64,000 bases of DNA, taken from Mycobacterium sp. SMC-4 (GTDB lineage: Bacteria; Actinomycetota; Actinomycetes; Mycobacteriales; Mycobacteriaceae). Positions 55,289-64,000 of the stretch are shown here, piece after piece; position 1 is the first letter of the stretch; each line of letters opens with the position of its first letter. Under the pieces are notes generated by a model. The model did not search any database. It was not told the origin of the DNA and worked only from the letters and a program-made list of their open reading frames with translations. The stretch covers positions 5,084,001-5,148,000 of the forward strand of contig NZ_CP079869.1 in the NCBI RefSeq assembly GCF_025263265.1. The letters run 5' to 3'. Position numbers and translations under genes: made by a program.

Positions 55289-55576
55289 ATGGCCGAATCC
55301 TCCACAACAGCATCGCCGAAGAGCGAGGCCACCCACCGCGACGCCGTTCAGCGGGTACGTGAGGCTCAGACGTTCACCGTCGATCTGCCGGTCGTCGGCC
55401 GGGTCCGGATCCCCCGGCCCGAGCAACTCGCCTTCTACGGAGCGCTGGGCGCGCTGGCCGCGATCGAGATCATCGAGTGGCCAGTGGCCCTGGCGCTGGC
55501 GGCGGGGCATGCGCTGCTGCAGAACGAGCACAGTCGAGTCGCGCAGGAGATCGGCGAAGCGCTCGAGGACGTCTGA
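55289..55576 (+). CDS. Small protein paralogous in motif to the 50,392 protein
   Basis: The 95-residue protein has a polar N-terminal 50 residues (VRIPRPEQLAFYGALGALAA) and one hydrophobic segment AAIEIIEWPVALALAAGHAL followed by LQNEHSRVAQEIGEALEDV. The EWPV-containing helix resembles that of the protein at 50,392. It lies 14 nt after the ATPase with GGAAGG upstream, so the three genes form one operon. Probably a membrane-associated partner of the pump. Confidence 0.78.
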   Translation: MAESSTTASPKSEATHRDAVQRVREAQTFTVDLPVVGRVRIPRPEQLAFYGALGALAAIEIIEWPVALALAAGHALLQNEHSRVAQEIGEALEDV

Positions 55577-55600
55577 GGTCGAGCACCTAGAGTCCCAGTC

Positions 55601-56275
55601 ATGCCGCATCCCTCCGACGACGTCTGGGAAGTGTTGTCCACTGCGCGTTCGGTCCGGCGGTTCACCGATGAACCCGTCGACACCGAAACGCTTGACCGCT
55701 GCCTGCAGGCCGCCACCTGGGCGCCCAACGGCGCCAATGCCCAGCTGTGGCGATTCATCGTGCTCGATGGTCCCGAGCAACGCGCAGCGGTCGCCGAGGC
55801 CGCCCGGATCGCCTTGCAGTCCATCGAGTCCATCTACGGCATGACCCGTCCGGATCCCGACGACGACAGCCGGGCCGCGCGCAACAACCGAGCCACCTAC
55901 GAGTTGCATGACCGCGCCGGGGAATACACCTCGGTGTTGTTCGCCGCGTTCAAGAACGAATTCTCCTCGGAATTCCTGCAGGGCGGCTCGATCTATCCGG
56001 CGATGCAGAACTTCTACCTCGCCGCACGCGCCCAGGGCCTCGGGGCGTGCCTCACCAGCTGGGCGTCCTACGGCGGTGAACATGCGCTACGAGCTGCCGT
56101 CGGCATCCCCGACGAGTGGTTCCTGGCCGGGCATGTGGTGGTGGGCTGGCCGCGCGGACGGCACGGGCCGTTGCGCCGTCGCCCGCTGTCGGACGTGGTG
56201 TTCCGTAACCACTGGGATCCCGAACGCGCCGACATCACCTTTGGTCGCGGCGCCCGGCCGCGCGGCGGGGCCTGA
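55601..56275 (+). CDS. Nitroreductase-family FMN oxidoreductase
   Basis: The 224-residue protein has the family start ARSVRRFTDEPVD, then AATWAPNGANAQLWRFIVLD, IYPAMQNFYLAARAQGLGAC and GIPDEWFLAGHVVVGWPRG. It would bind FMN as a dimer and reduce nitro compounds, quinones or enones with NAD(P)H; the physiological substrate is unknown. It lies 8 nt upstream of the ligase pseudogene. Confidence 0.9.
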   Translation: MPHPSDDVWEVLSTARSVRRFTDEPVDTETLDRCLQAATWAPNGANAQLWRFIVLDGPEQRAAVAEAARIALQSIESIYGMTRPDPDDDSRAARNNRATYELHDRAGEYTSVLFAAFKNEFSSEFLQGGSIYPAMQNFYLAARAQGLGACLTSWASYGGEHALRAAVGIPDEWFLAGHVVVGWPRGRHGPLRRRPLSDVVFRNHWDPERADITFGRGARPRGGA

Positions 56276-56283
56276 ACTCACCG

Positions 56284-57367
56284 ATGGACCTGCCCGTGCT
56301 GCCGCCGGTCTCCCCGATGCTGGCCAAGCCGGTGGCCGAGGTGCCGGGCGACCCTGCCGACTACCTTTACGAACCGAAGTGGGACGGCTTCCGCTCGATC
56401 CTGTTCCGAGACGGCGACGAGGTCGAGTTGGGCAGCCGCAACGAGCGCCCGATGACTCGATATTTTCCGGAGCTGGCCGACGCCGCCCGCGCTGAGTTGC
56501 CCCCGCGGTGTGTGATCGACGGGGAGATCGTGATCGCCACCGACGACCGACTGGACTTCGAGGCGCTGCAGCTGCGGCTGCACCCGGCGGCGTCTCGGGT
56601 GCGCATGCTTGCGCAGCAGACGCCTGCGGTGTGTCGCGTTCGACCTGTTGGCCCTCGGCGACACCGATTACACCGGTGCCCCGTTCGCCGAGCGCCGCGC
56701 GGTCCTGGTCGACGCGCTCGTCGGTGCGGGCACGTCCGTCCACCTGACCCCGGTGACGCCCGACCCTGCGGTGGCTGCGCGGTGGTTCACCGATTTCGAG
56801 GGCGCCGGGCTGGACGGCGTGATCGCCAAGCGGCGTGATCTGACCTACCAGCCGGACAAGCGGGTGATGTTCAAGCTCAAGCATCAGCGCACCGCCGACT
56901 GCGTCGTCGCGGGCTACCGCCCGCACAAGTCCGGCGCCGACGCCGTGGGATCACTGCTGCTCGGGCTGTACGACGACGGCGGCACCCTGGCATCGGTCGG
57001 TGTGATCGGCGCGTTCCCGATGGCGCGGCGACGTGAGCTGGTGACCGAACTCGCGCCGCTGGTAACGACATTCGAGCAGCACCCGTGGAACTGGGCCGCC
57101 CAGGCCGCCGCCGACCCCGACGCGGCCCGCCGCTACGGCGGCGGGTCGCGGTGGAACGCGGGCAAGGACCTGTCGTTCGTGCCGTTGCGCCCCGAACGGG
57201 TGGTCGAGGTCCGCTATGACCACATGGAAGGACGGCGGTTTCGCCACACTGCGCAGTTCAACCGTTGGCGCCCGGACCGCGACCCGCGGTCGTGCACCTA
57301 CGAGCAGCTCGAGCGCCCGGTCACCTACCGGCTCGGTGACATCGTCGCCGGTCTCGGCCGGCCCTGA
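56284..57367 (+). pseudogene. Frameshifted LigC-type ATP-dependent DNA ligase
   Basis: Frame one encodes MDLPVLPPVSPMLAKP, K32 in YEPKWDGFR and continues to QQTPAV at 56,631. The sequence then lacks two bases: the homology VAFDLLALGD resumes in another frame at 56,633 and runs to the stop at 57,367 with FEGAGLDGVIAK, KLKHQRTADCVVAGYR and RWRPDRDPRSC. The element-borne ligase reads TPASFVAFDLL here, which locates the missing bases. Either the gene is dead or the sequence has a 2-nt error. Position after a nitroreductase and plus-strand orientation suggest it is the original LigC (Rv3731 equivalent). Confidence 0.85.
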
Positions 57368-57370
57368 TCG

Positions 57371-57396
57371 CGATCCCGCGTCACCGCGGAGGATCG
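57371..57396. terminator. Hairpin between convergent genes
   Basis: CGATC and CCGCG pair with CGCGG and GATCG around a TCAC loop, in the 13-nt gap between the ligase pseudogene and the HNH gene and reaching into the latter's last codons. Probable bidirectional terminator. Confidence 0.5.
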
Positions 57397-58739
57397 GGGT
57401 CGCCGCGCAACAACTCGTCGGGATGATGCACGTGGTTGATCCGGGGCGGTGACGTGCCGTCGCTCCACGCGAGTCGACCATTGCGGGCGGTCGCCGACAT
57501 CCGTCCTCGGGTCAGCAACGTGTGGTCGGGCCCGCACGCGAAGAACAGGGCATCGGCGTCGGTGCGGCCGCCCGCGGCCCAGTCTGGGCTGTGGTGGACC
57601 TCGCTGTGGTATCCGGGTGCGGTGCAGTTCGGTCGGGTGCACCCGCCATCGCGCGAGTAGCAGATCATCCGCTGATCCGTTGTGGCGATCCGGGTTTGCC
57701 TGCCGAGGTACAGCGGACGGTCGGTGTGACCGTCGAAGACGGCGAGGTAGTGAATGGCATCGGTGGCCATCCTGATCAGGTCGCGCATCGGTAGCGCGGT
57801 ATCACCGCCGGTGCGTGCCGGCGACGGCATCGAGACGTTCGGATTGCTGACTGCGTGGGCGGCCTGATTCAATTCGGCGAGCGTGGTCCGCACGATCACC
57901 GTCACCGGATGTCCACGGTGCGAACCCATTCCACCGGAGGCGATACCGAGCTTCAGTCCGAGCTTGATTCCGTCGTGGCAGCGCTGCGCGGCGCTGCGGT
58001 CATCCGGTAGGTCCTCGACCGTGCCGTCGGGGCAGTGACGTCCGGGCCGTACGGCCGCGGCGCAGGCCTCGATGTAGGACCTGGTTTCCGGATCGATCAC
58101 GCCGCTGATGCGTGACAATCCGTTGCTGTTCTGCGGTCCCAGTTTCACGCCCCGCTGCTGGGCACGTTCGGTCTCGTCGAAGTGTCCGTCCGGGTTGAAG
58201 AGATCGTCGATACGCCGACCGACCACGGTGACGATGTCAGCGTCGCTTCGCTGCGCCTCACGCACCAGACTGGCTTCCACCTCCGCGCGGTCAGCAGGCG
58301 ATGTGCACATCGGCAGATTCTTGAGGGTCTTCGTGATCGCCGCGACATGGTCGTCACCGATGCGCCCGGACGCCACCGCCGCGGCCACCGCCTGCCACAG
58401 CGGCGACAGGGGCGGGCCGCTGAGTTGCCGGCGGGCACAGATGTTGGCTGCCCACTTCATTCGCCGTTTGACCTCACGTGGTGGAATCCGAAGCCGCATG
58501 CTGAGCCGCATCGGCACCTCGGGCACCATTCCGGATTCGTCTGGCGGATCGGCGATCTCGCCGAACACCCGGTACATCAACCCGCGGTTGAGCCGCTCCT
58601 GGGTCTCGAGTCGCTCGGCCATCACGACCCGATAGCCGTTGCCCACGCCATCGGAGGACAACTGCTGCATCTCCCGGTACGCGGCGTCGACCTGGTCCAG
58701 CAATGTGCTGAACCGTTCCCGCGCCGTTTCGGTAAGCAT
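57381..58739 (-). CDS. DUF222/HNH endonuclease-domain protein, mycobacterial 13E12 repeat family
   Basis: The 452-residue protein has a DUF222 region (about 40-300, LSMRLRIPPREVKRRMKWAA, GVIDPETRSYIEACAAAV) and a C-terminal HNH motif with C-x4-C (CTRPNC), HSEVHH and a final FACGPDH. This is the layout of the M. tuberculosis 13E12 family, several members of which are LexA-controlled. A perfect LexA box lies 13 nt upstream of the start. The biochemical role is not established; HNH proteins of this type are often tied to mobile or damage-inducible DNA. Confidence 0.9.
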   Translation of the reverse strand: MLTETARERFSTLLDQVDAAYREMQQLSSDGVGNGYRVVMAERLETQERLNRGLMYRVFGEIADPPDESGMVPEVPMRLSMRLRIPPREVKRRMKWAANICARRQLSGPPLSPLWQAVAAAVASGRIGDDHVAAITKTLKNLPMCTSPADRAEVEASLVREAQRSDADIVTVVGRRIDDLFNPDGHFDETERAQQRGVKLGPQNSNGLSRISGVIDPETRSYIEACAAAVRPGRHCPDGTVEDLPDDRSAAQRCHDGIKLGLKLGIASGGMGSHRGHPVTVIVRTTLAELNQAAHAVSNPNVSMPSPARTGGDTALPMRDLIRMATDAIHYLAVFDGHTDRPLYLGRQTRIATTDQRMICYSRDGGCTRPNCTAPGYHSEVHHSPDWAAGGRTDADALFFACGPDHTLLTRGRMSATARNGRLAWSDGTSPPRINHVHHPDELLRGDPDPPR

Positions 58740-58751
58740 GACTTCAATTTA

Positions 58752-58767
58752 TCGAACAATTGTTCGA
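58752..58767. promoter_or_regulatory. LexA (SOS) box
   Basis: TCGAACAATTGTTCGA is a perfect 16-bp palindrome that matches the mycobacterial SOS consensus TCGAAC-N4-GTTCGA. It begins 13 nt upstream of the ATG of the 13E12/HNH gene, where LexA would block transcription until DNA damage. Confidence 0.92.
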
Positions 58768-58862
58768 CTCTGATACGTAGATGTGCCCGCTGGGGATGAA
58801 TCCGGGTTTGGGGATAACTCGCCTCTTGACCTGAATCAAAGTTGAGGTTGCACCCTGGGTGC

Positions 58863-59522
58863 ATGAGAAAATTATTCGATGACCTGTGGGAGACCAAGGT
58901 CGACTCCCCGTTCCCCGGCCTGACCACGCACGCCTACTTCTGGACGCCACACCGCGTGCTGTTCTACTCCCCTGCCAGCGACGCCGAGTTCGATGACTTG
59001 GAGAACGCGGGCGGGGTGGCCCACCAGTACCTCTCCCACCGCGACGAGGCCGGCCCCATACTGGCCGCGATCAAAACCCGGTTCGGCGCACTACTGCACG
59101 CTCCGGCAGGCGATCTCGCCGAGATCACCGAGCACGCCGACGTCGACGTCACGGTGGCAGACCGCGACACCGACCAACTCGGCATCGAGACCGTCCCCAC
59201 CCCGGGACACTCCCCGGGCGCGGTGTGCTACCTGGTACCCGGGGCGGAAGGACGCTACCTGTTCACCGGCGACACCTTGTTCCGCGGGGCCGACGGTCGC
59301 TGGCACGCCGGCTACATCGACGCATTTCACCAGCCCGCCGACGCCGATGCGATCGCCGACAGCCTCGACGTAATGGCCGAGCTGAACCCCGATGTCGTGG
59401 TGTCCAGCGCATTCTCCGGCGACTCTGCCGTGCACCGTATCGAGCATGATCGCTGGCGCGACCACCTCACCGAGGCCAAGCAGAGCCTTCCTACTCGTAG
59501 CGCATCCAGTCGCGGTCGGTGA
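58863..59522 (+). CDS. Metallo-beta-lactamase-fold-like hydrolase with incomplete metal motifs
   Basis: The 219-residue protein has a beta-lactamase-fold tail (TVPTPGHSPGAVCYLV, then YLFTGDTLFRG) with the third-motif histidine and the Asp of motif 4. Where HxHxDH should be there is only YLSHRDEAGP. The N-terminus (PGLTTHAYFWTPHRVLFYSP) fits the fold. It may bind one metal or have another function. ATG 58,863 is chosen over 58,842 because the fold begins there. The last 32 nt overlap the convergent kinase-like gene. Confidence 0.75.
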   Translation: MRKLFDDLWETKVDSPFPGLTTHAYFWTPHRVLFYSPASDAEFDDLENAGGVAHQYLSHRDEAGPILAAIKTRFGALLHAPAGDLAEITEHADVDVTVADRDTDQLGIETVPTPGHSPGAVCYLVPGAEGRYLFTGDTLFRGADGRWHAGYIDAFHQPADADAIADSLDVMAELNPDVVVSSAFSGDSAVHRIEHDRWRDHLTEAKQSLPTRSASSRGR

Positions 59523-60480
59523 GATAACGCTGCGCCAATGCGACTGTTCCCTCGGCAAATCCGCGCCCGAACGTCACTGCGGCGTCGGAATCCGCGTGCG
59601 AGGAGACCCATGCTGTCAGCATCAGCCGCCGCCACATCACCAGTGTCGGGATCATCGCCAGATGCGCGCTCGGTACCGAACGCACCTCGCGGTAACCGCG
59701 CAACCAGTCGGCGATCATCCGGCCCGCATCGGGTGTGTCCTCGATGAAGGACACCACCGCGCTGAGATCGGCGAGATACCAGGACCATCCGCTGTCGTCG
59801 AAGTCGATGACGGTCAGCCCCGACGCGCCGACCATCAGGTTCGCCATCCGTAGGTCTGCGTGGATCAGGCCGAACCGGTCCGGTGTCTGCCCGAACTCCG
59901 TCAGTGTCTGCGCCACGCGTGCCGCGGCCTTCTCGACGGTGACAGTGCCGTCGGCGCCGAGCCCGGCTGCGCTGCGCCAGTCACCCCACCGGGCGGCCGG
60001 ACCCAGCGTCGCGTCCAGATCCCAGCGGAACCTGGTGAAGGAGTCCGGCGCTGCCCACCGGGCGGTGTGATCATGCATCTGCGCGGTGAGCCGGCCCAGT
60101 TCGTCGTATCCCACCGCGTCCGGACGCTCCTCGGCGGTGCACCCGTCGACGAACGTCATGGCATCGACGTACAGGGTGCGCTCGTCGACGACGGCAGCCA
60201 CCACCTCGCGACCGTCGGCGGCCGGGATCAGCGCGGGCGTCACGACGTCGGTGTCCTGCCGCAGCGCCGTCATCCAGGCCAACTCCGAGCGGATCGCCGC
60301 CAGGCTGTGGTAACCGGGACGATGTACCCGCAGCACCAACGGGTCGCCGTCATCGACCAGGTAGGTCGCGTTCTCCGACAGGCTGAGCAGCCGCAACGGC
60401 GCATCTGGGGCGCGGCCGTACGCAGGCAGCGCGGCACATGCATAGCTGCGGTGATCGGAGGGCATCCCGGACATCCCCAT
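59491..60480 (-). CDS. APH/choline-kinase-fold phosphotransferase (homoserine kinase II-like)
   Basis: The 329-residue protein has the nucleotide-loop region LSLSENATYLVDD, PLVLRVHRPGYHS (lysine replaced by R in the HR context), the Brenner motif FGLIHADLRMANLMV with catalytic Asp and the metal motif VIDFDDSGWSWYLADLS. It phosphorylates a small hydroxyl or amine substrate. It could be a homoserine kinase type II, choline kinase or antibiotic kinase; the sequence does not decide. ATG 60,480 or 60,474 both fit. Confidence 0.85.
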   Translation of the reverse strand: MGMSGMPSDHRSYACAALPAYGRAPDAPLRLLSLSENATYLVDDGDPLVLRVHRPGYHSLAAIRSELAWMTALRQDTDVVTPALIPAADGREVVAAVVDERTLYVDAMTFVDGCTAEERPDAVGYDELGRLTAQMHDHTARWAAPDSFTRFRWDLDATLGPAARWGDWRSAAGLGADGTVTVEKAAARVAQTLTEFGQTPDRFGLIHADLRMANLMVGASGLTVIDFDDSGWSWYLADLSAVVSFIEDTPDAGRMIADWLRGYREVRSVPSAHLAMIPTLVMWRRLMLTAWVSSHADSDAAVTFGRGFAEGTVALAQRYLTDRDWMRYE

Positions 60481-60509
60481 CAGTCTGACGCACCGATAAT
60501 CTGGCGGGC

Positions 60510-61391
60510 GTGACGAGCCCCGCCGGCGCGGGCCGGTTCGCGCCGAGCCCATCGGCCGATCTGCACATCGGCAACCTGCGTACCGCGATGCTGGCGTGGC
60601 TGTTCGCACGCTCGACCGGACGCCGGTTCGTGATGCGCGTCGAGGATCTCGACGATCGCACCGACACCGACATCGCCGACCGGCAATTGGCCGATCTGGC
60701 CGCGATCGGCATCACCTGGGAAGGTCCCGTCGAACGGCAGAGCGAGCAACGGCAACGCTACGACGCGGTGGTCCAGACGCTTGTCGATCAACACCGTGTC
60801 TTCGAATGTTATTGCAGCAGAAAGGATATTGCCTCCGCGCCACGCGCTCCGCATGCTCCCGAAGGGGCCTACCCCGGCACCTGCCGGGATCTCAGCCCTG
60901 CTCAGCGCGTGAGACGACGACAAGGATCGGCGCGACCACCCGCGCTGCGGCTCCGCACCGATGTCGCCTCCTACACCGTCCACGATGTACTGCATGGTGA
61001 TTACACCGGTCTCGTCGATGATTTCGTGGTGCGCCGCGGTGACGGTGTGCCCGCCTACAACCTCGCTGTCGTGGTCGACGACGCTGCGGCCGGCATCGAC
61101 CAGGTGGTCCGCGGGGACGACCTGCTCTCGTCGTCACCACGCCAGGCGTATCTGGCGCATCTGCTCGGCCACCGGCAGCCGGTGTACGCCCATGTGCCAC
61201 TGGTGCTCAACACCGACGGGGCGCGGCTGGCCAAGCGCGACGGCGCGGTCACGCTCGCCGAGATCGGTGTGGACTCAGCACTGTCGCAGATCGCCGGCTC
61301 GCTGGGCTATACGGCCCGCACCCTGACCGGCATGCTCGACGAGTTCGACCCGCAGCGCCTGCCATGCTCGCCGTGGATCTACCTACCGTGA
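60510..61391 (+). CDS. gluQ: Glutamyl-Q tRNA(Asp) synthetase
   Basis: The 293-residue truncated GluRS has [20 protein letters not shown] (HIGH-type motif), RVEDLDD, a zinc site CYCSRKD...[27 protein letters not shown] and [10 protein letters not shown] in place of KMSKS. It lacks the anticodon-binding domain. GluQ activates glutamate and attaches it to queuosine in tRNA-Asp; a host without queuosine synthesis would need salvage for this. GTG 60,510 gives the complete N-terminus. Confidence 0.93.
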   Translation: MTSPAGAGRFAPSPSADLHIGNLRTAMLAWLFARSTGRRFVMRVEDLDDRTDTDIADRQLADLAAIGITWEGPVERQSEQRQRYDAVVQTLVDQHRVFECYCSRKDIASAPRAPHAPEGAYPGTCRDLSPAQRVRRRQGSARPPALRLRTDVASYTVHDVLHGDYTGLVDDFVVRRGDGVPAYNLAVVVDDAAAGIDQVVRGDDLLSSSPRQAYLAHLLGHRQPVYAHVPLVLNTDGARLAKRDGAVTLAEIGVDSALSQIAGSLGYTARTLTGMLDEFDPQRLPCSPWIYLP

Positions 61392-61395
61392 GAAA

Positions 61396-62769
61396 GTGTC
61401 TCCCATGGCACGCCATGAGGCTGACGTCATCGTCGTCGGCGCCGGTATTTCCGGACTGATCGCGGCCCGCACCGTGGCCCGGGCCGGTCTGTCCCCGCTG
61501 ATTTTGGAGGCCGACAGTCGCGTTGGTGGACGCATCCTCACCGAGGAGGTGCTACCGGGGCTGCCGGTGGAACTGGGGGCGCAGTGGATCGGCGACACCC
61601 ATCAGCGCATGTTCGCGCTGGCCGCTGAATTGGGGGTGGACACCTACCCGCAGTACGACGACGGGGAGACCTCCTATGAGTTGGCCGGCTCAGGGGTGTT
61701 GCGGCAGGGCGAGTTTCACACCCGATTCGCCGCAGAGCTGGCCGACCTGCAGCGGGTGCTGCGGCGGCTGGATCAGCTGGCCGCCGAGGTTCGGCCCGAC
61801 ATGCCGTGGACGGCGCCACGGGCCGCCGAATGGGACGCCATCACCGCGGGCGCCTGGTATGACGCGCAAGGGTTGTCGCCGGTGGCCAGGGAACTGCTGG
61901 AGATCTGCACGGTTGGCATTCTGGCTGTCCCGACCGTGGAAGTGTCGTTCCTGCATCTGCTGTTCACGATCCAGACCTGTGGCGTCACCGCCGAACTGTT
62001 CGCCGAATCCGAAGGTGGAGCGCAGACCACCCGGTTCGTCGGTGGCACGGCCGAGATCCCGAACCGGTTGGCTGCGCAGCTGTCCGAACACATCGTCTTC
62101 GACGCACCGGTGTTGCAGATCGAGCATGACGCCGACTCGGTCACGGTGACCTGCCGCGGCGGTCTGGTGGCGCGCGGGCGCCGGGTGATCGTGGCGATCT
62201 CACCGACCTTGGCCGGGCGCATCATGTACGACCCGGCGTTGCCGGGCGATCGCGACCAACTCACCCAGCGGATGCCCAATGCGTCGGCCATGAAGGCGTT
62301 CTTCGTCTACGACGAACCCTTCTGGCGCGCAGACGGTCTCAACGGTCAGCTGATCTCCGACATCGGTCCGGCGCGGATGTCCAACGACACCTGCCTACCC
62401 GGCGACGACCACGGCGTGATCCTGCTGTTCCTCGAGGGCGAACAGGCCCGCACCTACGGGCGACTGCCGCGCGAGGATCGGCGCGCGGCACTGACAGCCG
62501 AGCTGGTGCGCCACTACGGTCGGAGCGCCGATCGTCCCGAGTTCTACGTCGACGGCGAGTGGGCGCAACGCCAGTGGACGCGCGGCTGTTACAACGCCAA
62601 TCTCGGGCCGCTGGTGTGGACCAGCTACGGGCATGCACTGGCCGCGCCGATCGGACCGATCCACTGGGCATCCACCGACACGGCCACCCGGTGGAGCGCC
62701 TACATGGAAGGGGCGGTCCAAGCCGGTGAGCGGGCCGCCCTGGCCGTCGTCGAAGAGCTGGTCACATAG
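61396..62769 (+). CDS. Flavin-containing amine oxidase family protein
   Basis: The 457-residue flavoprotein has the Rossmann motif VIVVGAGISGLIAARTVARA, the GGRI motif (DSRVGGRILTEEV), GAQWIGDTHQRM and the C-terminal FAD site GPIHWASTDTATRWSAYMEG. These are monoamine-oxidase (MAO) landmarks. The MAO covalent cysteine (SGGCY) is replaced by WTRGCYNANL, which keeps a C-Y pair near the flavin. It begins 4 nt after gluQ. Substrate unknown. Confidence 0.9.
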   Translation: MSPMARHEADVIVVGAGISGLIAARTVARAGLSPLILEADSRVGGRILTEEVLPGLPVELGAQWIGDTHQRMFALAAELGVDTYPQYDDGETSYELAGSGVLRQGEFHTRFAAELADLQRVLRRLDQLAAEVRPDMPWTAPRAAEWDAITAGAWYDAQGLSPVARELLEICTVGILAVPTVEVSFLHLLFTIQTCGVTAELFAESEGGAQTTRFVGGTAEIPNRLAAQLSEHIVFDAPVLQIEHDADSVTVTCRGGLVARGRRVIVAISPTLAGRIMYDPALPGDRDQLTQRMPNASAMKAFFVYDEPFWRADGLNGQLISDIGPARMSNDTCLPGDDHGVILLFLEGEQARTYGRLPREDRRAALTAELVRHYGRSADRPEFYVDGEWAQRQWTRGCYNANLGPLVWTSYGHALAAPIGPIHWASTDTATRWSAYMEGAVQAGERAALAVVEELVT

Positions 62770-62775
62770 CCTGTC

Positions 62776-63993
62776 TCACAACGAGACCAGTAGCTCGGAC
62801 ATCCCGCGTAGCGTCACGTTCGGCTTGTAACCGGGTTCTTCGGCCAGCGTCGCATGCGGGAACCGCGTGGTCAGTGCGGTCAGCGCGACGGTGGCCTCCA
62901 GCCGTGCCAGCGGAGCGCCGAGACAGAAATGCGGCCCCTTGCCGAAGCCCAGGTGGCGAATCGCCGATCGGTCCGGGTCGAACTGATCGGGACGATCGTT
63001 GACTGCCGGATCACGGTGCGCCGCAGCCAGCAACAACAACATGTTGTCGCCTTGGGGCACGTCGCAACCGTTGATGGTGATGTCCTCAGCGGCAACCCGA
63101 CCGATGAGCTGCACCGGCGGGTCGTAGCGCAGCGTCTCCTCGATCACTGCCCCGGCGCGGGTCCCGTCGGCGGCGAGTGCCTGCCACTGCGCCGGGTCCC
63201 GGAGCAGCGCCAGGGTCGCGTTGGCGATCAGGTTGACCGTCGTCTCATGGCCGGCGACCAGCAGCAGTGTGCAGGTCGCCACGATCTCGTCCTCGGTCAG
63301 TTGATCGCCCGATTCTTCGACTCCGACCAGAGCGGACATCAGGTCCTCGCCGGGGTGGCGGCGACGCTCACCGACCAGAGCACGCAGGTAGTCGCGTAGC
63401 CACAGCCCGGCGGCCACGCGCTCCTCATAACCCTGCCCGGCCGAACCGGTGACGGTGATGAACGGGTCCAGCGACTGGGCGAGAAGCCCAGAGGCGGCAC
63501 TGAACTGCGGCTCGTCCTCCAGCGGTACCCCCAGCAGCCGGCAGATCACCGCAACCGGCAGCGGATAGGCCAGGCCCGAGAGCACGTCGAACGACTCCCC
63601 GGCGTGCGCGAGCAGATCGTCGACCAAGGTGGCGATCTCCGGTTCCAGGTTCTTGACGACCTTCGGCACGAAGGCCTTGCTCACCAGGCCACGCAGTCGG
63701 GTGTGGTCGGGCGGGTCGAGGAACAGAAACCCAGGGGTGCCGACCGGCCGGGCTTCCCCACCTTCGGCGATCATCCGCTGGGTCACGGTCGACTTGAGCC
63801 GGTCGCTGGCCGAGGCGGGGTGGCGCAGCACCTGGTCACAGTCGGCGTAGGAGGTGAAGACCGCCAAGTTGAGATCGGGCAGCAGCAGCGGCCCGTGCTC
63901 GCGGATCTTCCGGTAGATCGGATACGGGTCGGCCCGGTGTGCCGGGTCGAGCAGCGTTACCAGCAGCGACTGGGGATCCGCGGCGGTCGTCAT
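62776..63993 (-). CDS. Cytochrome P450
   Basis: The 405-residue soluble P450 has VAGHETTVNLIANA (I-helix), EETLRYDPPVQLIGR (ExxR) and HLGFGKGPHFCLGAPLARLE with heme ligand C357. The N-terminal DPAHRADPYPIYRKIREHGP is typical of bacterial class I enzymes. It is convergent to the amine oxidase with a 6-nt gap. The start is complete at ATG 63,993, seven bases before the window end; a second ATG does not fit better. Substrate unknown. Confidence 0.94.
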   Translation of the reverse strand: MTTAADPQSLLVTLLDPAHRADPYPIYRKIREHGPLLLPDLNLAVFTSYADCDQVLRHPASASDRLKSTVTQRMIAEGGEARPVGTPGFLFLDPPDHTRLRGLVSKAFVPKVVKNLEPEIATLVDDLLAHAGESFDVLSGLAYPLPVAVICRLLGVPLEDEPQFSAASGLLAQSLDPFITVTGSAGQGYEERVAAGLWLRDYLRALVGERRRHPGEDLMSALVGVEESGDQLTEDEIVATCTLLLVAGHETTVNLIANATLALLRDPAQWQALAADGTRAGAVIEETLRYDPPVQLIGRVAAEDITINGCDVPQGDNMLLLLAAAHRDPAVNDRPDQFDPDRSAIRHLGFGKGPHFCLGAPLARLEATVALTALTTRFPHATLAEEPGYKPNVTLRGMSELLVSL

Positions 63994-64000
63994 GCCCCTG

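Overview
The window is high-GC actinobacterial DNA, almost certainly from a Mycolicibacterium/Mycobacterium chromosome. The order leuA, DnaQ-like exonuclease, murT-gatD, recR, ybaB/ebfC, Ami1-type amidase, SRPBCC protein, FAD oxidoreductase plus cyclopropane-synthase-like methyltransferase, dnaX, aminotransferase, SRP RNA, tRNA-Ser, membrane protein, then a PolD-type polymerase with LigC-type ligases follows the M. tuberculosis Rv3710-Rv3731 region. Several accessory blocks interrupt this backbone.

Layout. 1-0.8 kb: end of an FAD oxidoreductase and an XRE-cupin regulator. 0.83-2.8 kb: leuA behind a leaderless leucine-codon leader peptide and an attenuator. 2.9-16.8 kb: a catabolic island with two NtaA/DszA/EmoA-type FMN-dependent monooxygenases, two flavin reductases, a complete oligopeptide-type ABC importer (fused double ATPase, two permeases, Tat lipoprotein binding protein), two MFS transporters, a GntR/UTRA regulator and a RibBA-like protein that has lost key catalytic motifs. 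A degenerate 41-bp copy of the leuA 3' end sits just beyond the island at 16,969-17,009, which looks like the footprint of its insertion between leuA and dnaQ. 17.1-20.5 kb: core genes. 20.5-25.9 kb: a second accessory block (NarL-type two-component system, P450, mgtC behind a structured leader, decayed VWA-protein gene). 25.9-39.9 kb: conserved core.

40.8-50.1 kb is the main finding. A 9.3-kb Tn554-like element carries two tyrosine recombinases, its own ATP-dependent DNA ligase, a CmtR-like sensor with a P1B metal ATPase, and Met-rich, apparently copper-related proteins. It is inserted precisely inside a chromosomal LigC-type ligase gene, between the codons for F and R of the active-site motif EPKWDGFR. 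Joining 50,132-50,248 to 39,875-40,810 (minus strand) restores a 350-residue ligase reading frame with no base gained or lost. A third ligase gene of the same family at 56.3 kb is frameshifted, so the ligase carried by the element is the only intact LigC-type gene in the window.

50.4-64 kb: a very large CtpI-like P-type ATPase flanked by two small proteins that share a motif, a nitroreductase, the frameshifted ligase, a 13E12-family HNH protein under a perfect mycobacterial LexA box, a metallo-hydrolase-like protein, a kinase-like phosphotransferase, gluQ, an amine oxidase and a P450. All calls come from reading the sequence; no similarity search was run.
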